A DNA stretch of 5,356 nucleotides from Phycisphaerae bacterium. GTDB lineage: Bacteria; Planctomycetota; Phycisphaerae; UBA1845. The translations under genes and the position numbers were made by a program. This document shows positions 1-5,356 of this stretch, in pieces; within the stretch, counting starts at the first letter, position 1; each line of letters begins with the position of its first letter. Under the pieces are notes generated by a model, which was not told the origin of the DNA, ran no database searches, and was given only the letters and a program-made list of their open reading frames with translations. The stretch is from contig JAJDDS010000170.1 of NCBI GenBank assembly GCA_029260195.1, positions 1-5,356 on the forward strand. Reading direction: 5' to 3'.

Positions 1-2
1 CG

Positions 3-374
3 ATGTTGGTGGCGAACGAGCAGCAGAACCTCGGCGAGATGGACGCCGCAGTTGACTCAGCCGTGGAGGCGCTGGGTGACACGCCGGAGTGGGCGTATCC
101 GATCAGTTACTGCAATTTGGTGATCGGGCAGGCGCTCGACGTGCGTGAAGATCGGTTCGTGGATCGGACGCTCGCGAAACTGGGGGCGGATGCTCGGGTG
201 GCGTTCTGGGTGGAGTACTGGCGCGGGCGGCGGGCGCTGCGGGATCAGCGGCCGTTCGTGGCGCAAGCGCACCTGCGCAAGGCGCTGGAAGCCAATCCGA
301 ATCATCAAGCCAGTGCGAATCTACTGCGCGAACTGGAGCGTCAATACGGTCGCGCGGCGGGTCAGTCACGTTAG
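3..374 (+). CDS. TPR-like protein, C-terminal part (5' end outside window)
   Basis: The reading frame is open from the left edge and stops at a TAG (372-374), so the first ATG visible at position 3 need not be the real start. The last third, around residues 82-118 (RPFVAQAHLRKALEANPNHQASANLLRELERQYG), has the spacing and the A-x-x-x-L-x-K-A-L-x-x-N-P pattern of a tetratricopeptide helix pair. The earlier NEQQNLGEMDAAVDSAVEALGD (residues 5-26) looks like a second, weaker TPR unit. TPR repeats form helical scaffolds for protein contacts. No enzymatic domain is visible, so the role of the full protein cannot be given. It is transcribed towards the minus-strand gene ending at 599, and the two share a convergent gap containing a palindromic repeat. 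That this is a real gene end is likely; that it is a TPR protein is inferred from pattern only. Confidence 0.7.
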   Translation: MLVANEQQNLGEMDAAVDSAVEALGDTPEWAYPISYCNLVIGQALDVREDRFVDRTLAKLGADARVAFWVEYWRGRRALRDQRPFVAQAHLRKALEANPNHQASANLLRELERQYGRAAGQSR

Positions 375-410
375 TGTTGTGTTTCAGAGGTATTGGGGTC
401 TATCCAATCG

Positions 411-476
411 GAGCCGCGACCGTGAGGGAGCGGGTCTGGGGCACCGAACGGCGCCGCTTCCTCACGGGCGCGGCTC
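411..476. repeat. Dispersed palindromic (REP-like) element, 23-bp arms
   Basis: The left arm (411-433, starting GAGCCGCGACCGTGAGG) and right arm (454-476, ending CTCACGGGCGCGGCTC) are inverted copies matching at 21 of 23 positions. One of the two differences would be a G-U pair in RNA. The 20-nt centre (434-453) is not palindromic. The element lies between two convergent genes, ending at 374 (+) and 599 (-), a usual place for REP-type elements, where the hairpin could also slow transcription from both sides; there is no T tract to make it a classical terminator. Read as protein it gives SRDREGAG...LPHGRGSE, a peptide I recall turning up often in spurious planctomycete ORFs. Such elements are often linked to REP-associated transposases, but none is present here. 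Confidence 0.8.
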
Positions 477-598
477 TGAAGAAATGCAATCCGCGTGAGA
501 CACTATATCAAAGCGTACCGCCGAAGATCCTCTTTGTGCAGCTCGGCCGACGGCGGCGGATCAGTTCGCGTTCTGCGGGACGGCCGCCCCGATCGGCG

Positions 599-2041
599 TC
601 AGGCCGTTGCCTCGGATTGCCTCCGAAAGATGACGGTGGCCGTCGTCGCCAGCATCAGTCCAAGGATGACAAGCCCCCATTCGGAGACCGTCGGCACCGG
701 TTCCAGGATCGTGCATGCACACATCGTCCCTTGTCCCGCATAGCTGCCACCCTGCCCCTCGCATTCGACTTGGCTGAGGTGCGTCACACACGCTTCCGCC
801 GCGAGGCAGCAGGCGCCGACCGGCTCATAAGCGTTCACATAGGCCAGCGTGTACCCGTCCTCCATCCCTGCCACGTAGATGACCCCCCCCTCCACCGCGA
901 TGTCGAAGGCGATGTCGTCGCCCGCGGCCGCGCCGCCCCACGAGTAGTCCCAGAGGAGGTTTAGATCGGTATCGTATGCCGCGAGCAGCGAGTCGGTGTT
1001 TCCACCGGCGTCAGCAGAGCCCACAACGTAGATTCTCCCGTCGACCAGCTTGAGCGTCGTCGCAGAGTCATTCCCGCTGGTGGTGAACGCAGTACTGCCC
1101 ACAAAGCTCGCGGATGCCCCGTCATCATGCAGCTTCACGAGGAGCAGATCCGTTCCGTTGGGATCAGCAGGCGAGCCAAGCACTCCTGCGACGTACACAT
1201 CAGCGCCGGACACCGCTACGCTGTAGCCCAACTCCCTCGTGGCCACGTCGCCCCAGGTGAACCCCCATTCCAATGCGCCGCCTGTTGTGTACTTTCGCGC
1301 CACCAACTGGTAGTCACCACTGCCGTCGTTGATGTACCCCGCGGCATATGCGTATCCGCCCGATAGAGCGAGGCCGCCGAGGCCAGAGTAGTGGTAGGCG
1401 CCACTGGTTCCATAGTGATCGTGCCACTGCTTCACACCAGCCGGATCATACTGCTCGACATACCCCCAGGAGTTTCCCCAGCCGCGCTCGGAGCCTCCCA
1501 CGACGTAGAGGCTCCCACCAGCGTCGACGGCCACATTGGACGCTCCGTCGCTTCCCCAGTAGTTGTTGTCGCCGGAGAACCGCGTCCACCAACCATCCGG
1601 GCTGTTCGTGGTGTCGTAGACCCCGCCCTCGGTCCACTTGACGGTCATTGCATCGCCCTCGAGGTCGCCGGCCGGATCGTAGGCGAAGCTACCGGTACTA
1701 CCGCACACATACAGATGGCTTCCGTTCCCCGCTAGCTTACCTCCGCCATCGCCATCTGAGCCTCCCCATGTGCGATCAACCGGTATCCAGAGCGGATTCC
1801 CAGCCAAGTCGTGCTTGAGGATGAAGGCGTCATCCGTACCCCCGATGGGGTGAGTCCTTCCGGTTGTGTAGACAGCTCCATTGTGTACGACGACACCGGT
1901 CGCCACGGCCTCACCCAGGCCCGTGTACGGCTGCGACCACTTCAGCTCGACGGGCTGGGCGACGGCGACTGATCCCATGACCAGGATCGCCGCCGCCGTT
2001 GGACCAAGAATTCTCCTCACTTCGTCTTGAAAATGCGCCAT
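599..2041 (-). CDS. Secreted seven-bladed beta-propeller protein with IPTL-CTERM-like sorting signal
   Basis: A 480-residue exported protein of unknown ligand. Residues 1-28 form a signal peptide: RR near residue 20, hydrophobic core ILGPTAAAILVMGSVAVA, probable cleavage after AVA before Gln29. Seven repeats follow, each with a [hydrophobic]-x-V-x-x-G-x-x-YV-x-G strand pair, beginning near residues 45, 102, 168, 222, 273, 327 and 378, and mostly followed by a D-x-x-G-x-x-x-W turn, as in SBBP-type propellers. Residues 409-443 form a six-cysteine module (GACCLAAEAC...C...CAC). The tail has VPTVSEWG (449-456), a membrane segment (457-472) and RRQSEATA, the layout of IPTL-CTERM signals, which are thought to be processed by exosortase H. 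The protein is probably displayed on the cell envelope. The ATG at 2039-2041 is chosen because GGAG lies 6 nt upstream and the signal peptide begins there. An in-frame ATG at 2119 would bury the signal behind 26 residues and has no good ribosome site. Confidence 0.88.
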   Translation of the reverse strand: MAHFQDEVRRILGPTAAAILVMGSVAVAQPVELKWSQPYTGLGEAVATGVVVHNGAVYTTGRTHPIGGTDDAFILKHDLAGNPLWIPVDRTWGGSDGDGGGKLAGNGSHLYVCGSTGSFAYDPAGDLEGDAMTVKWTEGGVYDTTNSPDGWWTRFSGDNNYWGSDGASNVAVDAGGSLYVVGGSERGWGNSWGYVEQYDPAGVKQWHDHYGTSGAYHYSGLGGLALSGGYAYAAGYINDGSGDYQLVARKYTTGGALEWGFTWGDVATRELGYSVAVSGADVYVAGVLGSPADPNGTDLLLVKLHDDGASASFVGSTAFTTSGNDSATTLKLVDGRIYVVGSADAGGNTDSLLAAYDTDLNLLWDYSWGGAAAGDDIAFDIAVEGGVIYVAGMEDGYTLAYVNAYEPVGACCLAAEACVTHLSQVECEGQGGSYAGQGTMCACTILEPVPTVSEWGLVILGLMLATTATVIFRRQSEATA

Positions 2042-2047
2042 CGTTAG

Positions 2048-2052
2048 CTCCC
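2048..2052 (-). promoter_or_regulatory. Ribosome binding site of the propeller gene
   Basis: On the minus strand GGGAG is followed by a 6-nt spacer (CTAACG) and ATG (2039-2041). This site decides the start in favour of 2041 over the in-frame ATGs farther upstream, which lack a comparable site. Confidence 0.65.
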
Positions 2053-2088
2053 ATTCATGAAGAAACCACATGTGTCTTGGACATGCGA

Positions 2089-2236
2089 GACTTCGCTTGT
2101 CGACGCCGAAGTCGCTCATGTCCGGTTAGCGCGCCCCGGACCGCCACGCACGGCCCAGATGTGAGAAACAAGACGACGCCCCGAAATACCTTGCGTGTGA
2201 TCGACCCGCTGCCTGTTGCGAGGCAGAGGCTCTGCC
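2089..2236 (-). other. Hairpin-rich predicted 5' leader of the propeller gene
   Basis: The stretch between the predicted promoter and the start at 2041 can form several short stems. They are 2089-2095 with 2107-2113 (7 bp, 11-nt loop), 2120-2125 with 2136-2141 (6 bp, 10-nt loop), 2209-2214 with 2221-2226 (6 bp, 6-nt loop), and 2222-2227 with 2231-2236 (6 bp, 3-nt loop). The last two share bases 2222-2226, so only one can form at a time. No known riboswitch or T-box was recognised. Short stems are common by chance in GC-rich DNA, so a regulatory role is only a possibility. Confidence 0.3.
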
Positions 2237-2269
2237 AATCGTTAGGTAACAAAATGATTCACCGCCTGC

Positions 2270-2298
2270 ACTATATGGATTCAACTCCTACTTGTCAA
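2270..2298 (-). promoter_or_regulatory. Sigma-70-type promoter for the propeller gene
   Basis: Read on the minus strand there is a perfect -35 box TTGACA (2293-2298), a 17-bp spacer (2276-2292) and a -10 box TATAGT (2270-2275; five of six consensus bases). The spacing is the sigma-70 optimum, and the block is a locally AT-rich patch in otherwise GC-rich DNA. Transcription would start near 2263 and run towards the gene at 2041, leaving a leader of about 220 nt. No other gene lies between, so the propeller gene is the evident target. Confidence 0.7.
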
Positions 2299-2591
2299 GC
2301 GGCGAGGTTCGCTCGCCCTGGTACAACGACAGGTGGTCCGCGTTGTGCCGGCGCGACACGTCCATTCGATGTTGCAGCCCACGTGATCGCCGTATCTACG
2401 CACAGCGCTGGGCTCTGTCCTCCCCGTGATCAAGGACGTCGGCCGGCGCGTCACCGCCCCTCCCGTGGTTCTCTCCGGCCCGTCGCGACCATTGTGCCAG
2501 ACCGTTCAACAGGGACCGTACCGATTGCCGGACGCTCGCCATTGCTTCGCCGTGCCGCGGGCGTACGGGATTCTTGTGACTGTGGGTCACG
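2299..2591. other. Intergenic stretch without a recognisable gene
   Basis: Open frames cross this region on both strands, but none has a recognisable domain, a convincing ribosome site or conserved-looking composition, and the longest run on into the palindromic repeat that follows. A 5-bp stem (2576-2580 with 2586-2590, GTGAC/GTCAC) directly abuts that repeat. I see nothing else of note. Confidence 0.5.
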
Positions 2592-2681
2592 TGTCATCCC
2601 GAGCGCAGCGAGGGATCCTGCTCCGAACGGAACGAGTGACTCGGTGGACCGACAAGATCCCTCGCTGCGCTCGGGATGACA
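2592..2681. repeat. Palindromic dispersed repeat with perfect 26-bp arms
   Basis: The arm at 2592-2617 (core CATCCCGAGCGCAGCGAGGG) is repeated as an exact inverted copy at 2656-2681 (core CCCTCGCTGCGCTCGGGATG), separated by a 38-nt centre. The centre itself has small palindromes (TCCGAACGGA, GAGTGACTC). Translated in various frames the arms give SSRAQRGIL, IPRCARDD or VIPSAARDP, peptides I recall as a widespread repeat signature in many bacterial phyla. It has the form of a miniature inverted-repeat or REP-like element with no coding capacity. It lies downstream of the lipoate-ligase-family gene and upstream of the promoter at 2270-2298. Perfect arms suggest recent mobility or conversion, or selection on the fold. 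Confidence 0.85.
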
Positions 2682-2716
2682 AATGGACGGCTCGCGTGAC
2701 GAATGGGCGATTCCGG

Positions 2717-2778
2717 GGCGCGCCGTTTGGTTCGTGGCGTGCCGTTTGCTTCGCGGCGTGGCGTGCGGTTCGTTTCAT
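2717..2778. repeat. Degenerate 19-nt tandem repeat, three units
   Basis: Units at 2717-2735, 2736-2754 and 2760-2778 share the pattern GGCGYGCSGTTTGSTTCGY. The first two are directly adjacent and match at 16 of 19 positions; the third is more diverged and offset by 5 nt. The block lies just past the 3' end of the gene ending at 2801. No function is evident, and slippage duplication is the simplest origin. Confidence 0.5.
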
Positions 2779-2800
2779 GCGGCGCGGGTGCCAGTAGGTG

Positions 2801-3583
2801 TCACTTTCGGCGGGTCCAGCCTTGGCCTTTGTATTTTTCGCGGAGGGATTCGGCGGAGTGGAGTTCGGGATCGGTCCACGCGCCGGGGGTGATCTCGGCT
2901 TTCAGTGCGTCAGACAGTAGTATGGGAAGGCGCTCTCGCAGTAATGCTGCGTCGATGCCGAGGGGGGCGAGTTCGGCGGCGGGTTGTTGGTCGAATCGGC
3001 GCTCGATGATGACGGAGCCGTGTTGCAGGACGGCTTCGCGGGTTCGTCGTTGAGCGCTGCCAGCCACCTTGTCGCCGGCGATCAGCAGGTCGCATCGGTG
3101 GCGGCGGGCGAAGCAGAAGAAGGGGCCTTTGGTGGGCGTTGAGGCGTCGTCGTGGCCGCAGGGTGTGGCGATGACACCGCGTTCGGCTAGGCAGGTGACG
3201 ATCGTTCCGTGACCCAACTCGTAGAGTCGATTGGGCTTGGCGTTTGCCAGCGTGTGTGATGTTGGCAGCACGAGCGAGTATGTCAGCTAGCGGTCGTGGA
3301 GGATGGCGCCGCCTCCGGTGAGTCGCCGCACGACGGGCAGTTCGCCCGCCGGTGGAGCGAGGGTTTCGTATTGGGCGTAGGGTTGAAAGTACCCCAGCGA
3401 GACGGTCGGCGCAGCCCATTCGTACAGTCGCAGTGTGGCTGGCGACGTTCCGCTCCGGACCCCATCAAGCAGCGCCTCGTCGCGTGCCATGTTGATTGCG
3501 CCGTCGAGCGACTCGTCGTTCACCAGTCGGATTTCCGCTGACGTGGCATCGGGCGGCGCGGGTTGTGGTTCGGTTCGGGACAT
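2801..3583 (-). pseudogene. lipM: LipM/LplA-family lipoate (octanoate) protein transferase interrupted by one in-frame TAG
   Basis: One continuous frame of 260 codons with a single TAG at codon 99 (3287-3289). Before it are the family features DGAxNMARDEALL (residues 27-39), TVSLGYFQ (60-67) and RRLTGGGAILHD (86-97). After it come LTYSLVLPTSHT, then FFCF with Cys157 at the place of the LipM nucleophile, GDKVAGSAQRR with Lys172, and LQHGSVII (186-193). The family expects HD-x-E-LTYS here, so the TAG probably replaces Glu. LipM-type enzymes transfer octanoate from acyl carrier protein to the glycine cleavage H protein; LplA relatives ligate free lipoate. The Cys and the gcvPB neighbour favour LipM. 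The stop splits the catalytic domain, so neither half should work alone. A GTG at 3269-3271 could start the second half but has no ribosome site. The start ATG at 3581-3583 also lacks one. It may be a recent pseudogene, a sequence error, or a suppressed stop. Confidence 0.8.
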
Positions 3584-3705
3584 ACAGGATGATCAGTTTT
3601 CGCGTCGCGGTGTACGACGCAAGCCGAGGGCCGGGTGCGGCAGCCTCGTCGCACTGACGGAGTAGTTTGGCCTAATCGCGCAGACCGCAATCCGCGACGT
3701 GTGCG
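3584..3705 (-). other. Gap between gcvPB and the lipM-like gene
   Basis: These 122 bp hold no gene. A 6-bp stem (3602-3607 with 3615-3620, GCGTCG/CGACGC, 7-nt loop) lies 19 nt upstream of the lipM-like start on the minus strand. It is followed by GAAAA rather than a T run, so it is not a rho-independent terminator in the operon direction. The two genes could therefore be cotranscribed. Confidence 0.4.
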
Positions 3706-5187
3706 TCATTTCCACCGCACGTTCGGTTTTCTGCTGGCGGTGACTTCGTCCATGCGTTTGACGGGCATGGTGTGGGGGGCGGTTTTGACGGTTTCGGGGG
3801 CGGCGTCTATTTCGTCGGCGATGGCGAGCATGGCGTCGGCGAAGGCGTCCAACGTAGCCAGCGACTCGGTCTCGGTGGGCTCGATCATCAGGCAATGGGC
3901 GATCGGCCAACTCATCGTCGGTGGGTGGAAGCCGTGGTCGATAAGACGCTTGGCGATGTCCAACTCGGTCACGCCGGTGCCCGCGACGCGGGGGACCATA
4001 ATGAACTCGTGCGCGTATGGCGGCGGGAAGGGCATGTCGAACCGGTCCTTCAAACGCGCAGCCAGGTAATTCGCTGCCAGCACGGCTTTGCGGGAGACGT
4101 TCAACAACCCGTCGGATCCGATGCTTCGGATGTAAGCGTAGGCTCGGATCAGGACGCCGGTCTGTCCGTAGAATGAGCGGACCTTTCCGATGCTGTGCTC
4201 GCGTTCGTCGCTCCATCCGAACGATCCGTCGTCGCGTCGGATGACCTGAGGAGTCGGCAGGAACGGCTTGAGGTGCTTGGCGACGCCGACCGGTCCAGCG
4301 CCGGGGCCACCGCCGCCGTGTGGCGTGCTAAAGGTCTTGTGGGTGTTGAAGTGCATGACGTCGACGCCGAACGCACCGGGTCGGGCGATGCCGAGGAGGG
4401 CGTTCATGTTTGCGCCGTCGAGATACAGCTCGGCGCCTTTGGCATGCACGATCTTCGCGATCTCGGCGATCTGCTCGTCGAAGACGCCGACGGTGTTGGG
4501 GTTGGTGATCATCAGAGCGGCGGTGTTCTCGTCGACCTGGGCGCGGAGGTCGTCGAGATCGACGCGGCCATCGGGACGTGACTTCACCGTGCTGGCGCTG
4601 CGGCCGCAGACGGCGCAGGTGGCGGGGTTGGTGCCGTGCGCGGAGTCGGGCGTGAGCACCTTGGTCCGGTTCTCGCCGCGACTTCGGTGATAGGCGTTGA
4701 TGATCATCAGGCCGGTCATCTCACCTGCGGCTCCGGCGGATGGTTGCAGGGTGACCTCAGCCAGTCCGGAGATTTCCTCCAGGTCGGTACGTAGCCGATG
4801 GAGCAGCTCGAGGATGCCCTGGACGTCGCGTTCGTCCTGATAGGGGTGGAGGTCGGCGAATCCGGGCATTGCGGCTGCGGTCTCGTTGACGCGGGGGTTG
4901 TACTTCATGGTGCAACTGCCGAGCGGGTAGAAGTTCCCGTCGACGCTGAAGAGTCGGTGCGAGAGTCGCGTGTAGTGCCGGACAAGGTCGAGTTCGCCGA
5001 CGGCGGGCAGGTCGGGGGCGTCGTCGGCGAGGAACTCGGCGCCGATTGCACGGCGCCGATCAATCTCGGGTACGTCGGAGCGGCGGATGGAGGCTGCGCC
5101 GGCGCCGGGCGAGCCCAACTCGAACAAGAGCGGCAGACCTTCGTCGATTGGCAGACCCACTTTGGGTATCGGCATTGTCGCACTCAC
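3706..5187 (-). CDS. gcvPB: Glycine dehydrogenase (decarboxylating) subunit 2
   Basis: One of the two P-protein subunits of the glycine cleavage system. With GcvPA it decarboxylates glycine using pyridoxal phosphate and passes the aminomethyl group to lipoyl-GcvH in the cytoplasm. Visible motifs, numbered from the GTG start, are PLGSCTMKYNPR (88-99), LQPSAGAAGE (147-156), DSAHGTNPA (181-189), YLDGANMNALLG (255-266) and FNTHKTFSTPHGGGGPGAG (280-298), where Lys284 should form the Schiff base with PLP. EPTETES (436-442) is a C-terminal family motif. The 493-residue length is normal. The start is uncertain: GTG at 5185-5187 has AGAGGA 8 nt upstream, the best site. ATG 5218-5220, TTG 5227-5229 and ATG 5173-5175 are alternatives, all before the conserved domain that begins near LLFELGSPG. 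The usual partners gcvT, gcvH and gcvPA are not in view and could lie beyond the right edge. The lipM-like gene follows downstream. Confidence 0.96.
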   Translation of the reverse strand: MSATMPIPKVGLPIDEGLPLLFELGSPGAGAASIRRSDVPEIDRRRAIGAEFLADDAPDLPAVGELDLVRHYTRLSHRLFSVDGNFYPLGSCTMKYNPRVNETAAAMPGFADLHPYQDERDVQGILELLHRLRTDLEEISGLAEVTLQPSAGAAGEMTGLMIINAYHRSRGENRTKVLTPDSAHGTNPATCAVCGRSASTVKSRPDGRVDLDDLRAQVDENTAALMITNPNTVGVFDEQIAEIAKIVHAKGAELYLDGANMNALLGIARPGAFGVDVMHFNTHKTFSTPHGGGGPGAGPVGVAKHLKPFLPTPQVIRRDDGSFGWSDEREHSIGKVRSFYGQTGVLIRAYAYIRSIGSDGLLNVSRKAVLAANYLAARLKDRFDMPFPPPYAHEFIMVPRVAGTGVTELDIAKRLIDHGFHPPTMSWPIAHCLMIEPTETESLATLDAFADAMLAIADEIDAAPETVKTAPHTMPVKRMDEVTASRKPNVRWK

Positions 5188-5195
5188 CGTTTTCT

Positions 5196-5201
5196 TCCTC
5201 T
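5196..5201 (-). promoter_or_regulatory. gcvPB: Candidate ribosome binding site for gcvPB
   Basis: AGAGGA on the minus strand lies 8 nt before the GTG at 5185-5187. It is the only good Shine-Dalgarno match near any of the candidate starts, which is why that start was chosen. It would lie inside the coding region if the ATG at 5220 is used instead. Confidence 0.4.
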
Positions 5202-5260
5202 TCTCGATTGCTTGACGCATCGCGTCCAACCGTACACCGGAAAGTCGTCCGTCTTTGACT

Positions 5261-5278
5261 TTCGCGCTCTATCGCGAA
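5261..5278. promoter_or_regulatory. 18-bp inverted repeat upstream of gcvPB
   Basis: TTCGCG and CGCGAA flank a 6-nt centre (CTCTAT), about 40 nt upstream of the ATG at 5220. The symmetry and position would suit a repressor operator or a small leader hairpin. No known regulator site was recognised. Confidence 0.3.
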
Positions 5279-5294
5279 TGCCTTGATTTTCGTC

Positions 5295-5346
5295 GTCCCG
5301 TAGGGACGAAAGAGGTTGGCTCCGTCCTCAGTCGTCCCTACGGGAC
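5295..5346. repeat. Composite palindromic repeat with nested hairpins
   Basis: GTCCCGTAGGGACGA (5295-5309) is exactly inverted as TCGTCCCTACGGGAC (5332-5346), separated by 22 nt. The centre adds a 4-bp stem (GAGG 5312-5315 with CCTC 5326-5329). Each arm is itself a small palindrome (CGTCCC-GTA-GGGACG and GTCCC-TAC-GGGAC), so either one long hairpin or two small ones can form. I recall this CGTCCCGTAGGGACG signature as a common dispersed repeat in planctomycete and other genomes. It may continue past the window edge. It lies upstream of gcvPB. Confidence 0.75.
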
Positions 5347-5356
5347 TCGTGTCCCC

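Noticed and set aside
480..598. Rho-independent terminator for the propeller gene
   Set aside because: GC-rich stems can be drawn, but none is followed by a T run on the minus strand.
374..964. 196-codon open frame on the + strand
   Set aside because: It runs through the palindromic repeat and then antisense to the well-supported propeller gene. Its product is Arg/Pro-rich with no domain.
2055..2252. 65-codon frame in the leader of the propeller gene, ending 13 nt before its start
   Set aside because: The position is tempting for a leader peptide, but it starts with TTG, lacks a good ribosome site and has no recognisable feature.
2396..2590. 64-codon frame on the minus strand starting with GTG
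   Set aside because: No ribosome site, no domain, and composition like other chance frames in GC-rich DNA.
1999..2679. 226-codon open frame on the + strand
   Set aside because: It begins antisense to the signal-peptide coding region and ends inside the perfect palindrome (VIPSAARDP...DPSLRSG is repeat translation). No ribosome site or domain is visible.
3287..3289. Pyrrolysine insertion at the TAG
   Set aside because: Pyrrolysine is known mainly from methylamine methyltransferases. Nothing in this window (pylT, pylS) supports it, and the site normally holds Glu.
2910..3419. 169-codon frame on the minus strand overlapping the lipM-like gene
   Set aside because: Very rich in Arg, Pro and His, as expected for a shifted frame of a GC-rich gene. 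The conserved motifs are all in the other frame.
3593..4216. 207-codon frame on the minus strand over the 3' part of gcvPB
   Set aside because: It is a shifted-frame shadow with runs of Arg and His. The gcvPB frame carries the PLP-enzyme motifs.
5230..5356. Glycine riboswitch upstream of gcvPB
   Set aside because: No paired aptamer architecture could be recognised in the 127 bp available. The space is taken up by a dyad and a dispersed repeat.

Overview
The window is GC-rich and carries two intact coding regions, one broken one and one fragment that runs off the left edge. The content suggests a planctomycete, perhaps of the Phycisphaerae type. The clues are a secreted protein ending in a VPTVSEWG (IPTL-CTERM-like) sorting signal after a GACC-type cysteine module, a two-subunit glycine decarboxylase, and palindromic dispersed repeats whose chance translations (SRDREGA/LPHGRGSE and SRAQRGI/RCARDD peptides) I recall as frequent in such genomes. 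This assignment is inferred from recall, not tested.

Layout from left to right. A TPR-like protein C-terminus lies on the + strand (ending at 374). It converges on a minus-strand gene (599-2041) for a secreted seven-bladed beta-propeller surface protein. The gap between them holds a 23-bp-arm palindromic repeat (411-476). Upstream of the propeller gene is a predicted leader of about 220 nt with several possible hairpins, and a near-consensus sigma-70 promoter (TTGACA, 17 bp, TATAGT; 2270-2298). The stretch 2299-2800 has no credible gene. It holds a second palindromic repeat with perfect 26-bp arms (2592-2681) and a degenerate 19-nt tandem repeat (2717-2778).

The right half is a minus-strand pair. 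gcvPB (glycine dehydrogenase subunit 2, about 3706-5187) is followed 122 bp downstream by a LipM/LplA-family acyltransferase gene (2801-3583). The two fit together: glycine decarboxylase acts on the lipoyl arm of the H protein, and LipM-type enzymes attach the octanoyl precursor of that arm. The acyltransferase frame is interrupted by one in-frame TAG (3287-3289), just after the RRLTGGGAILHD motif. Everything downstream, including the Cys and Lys active-site motifs, is otherwise intact. A third palindromic repeat (5295-5346) lies upstream of gcvPB at the right edge.

The points most worth checking are the single amber codon in the acyltransferase gene, the promoter and structured leader of the propeller gene, and the presence of three unrelated palindromic repeat families in three separate intergenic gaps. 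I see no CRISPR array, tRNA, rRNA, transposase or defence system.
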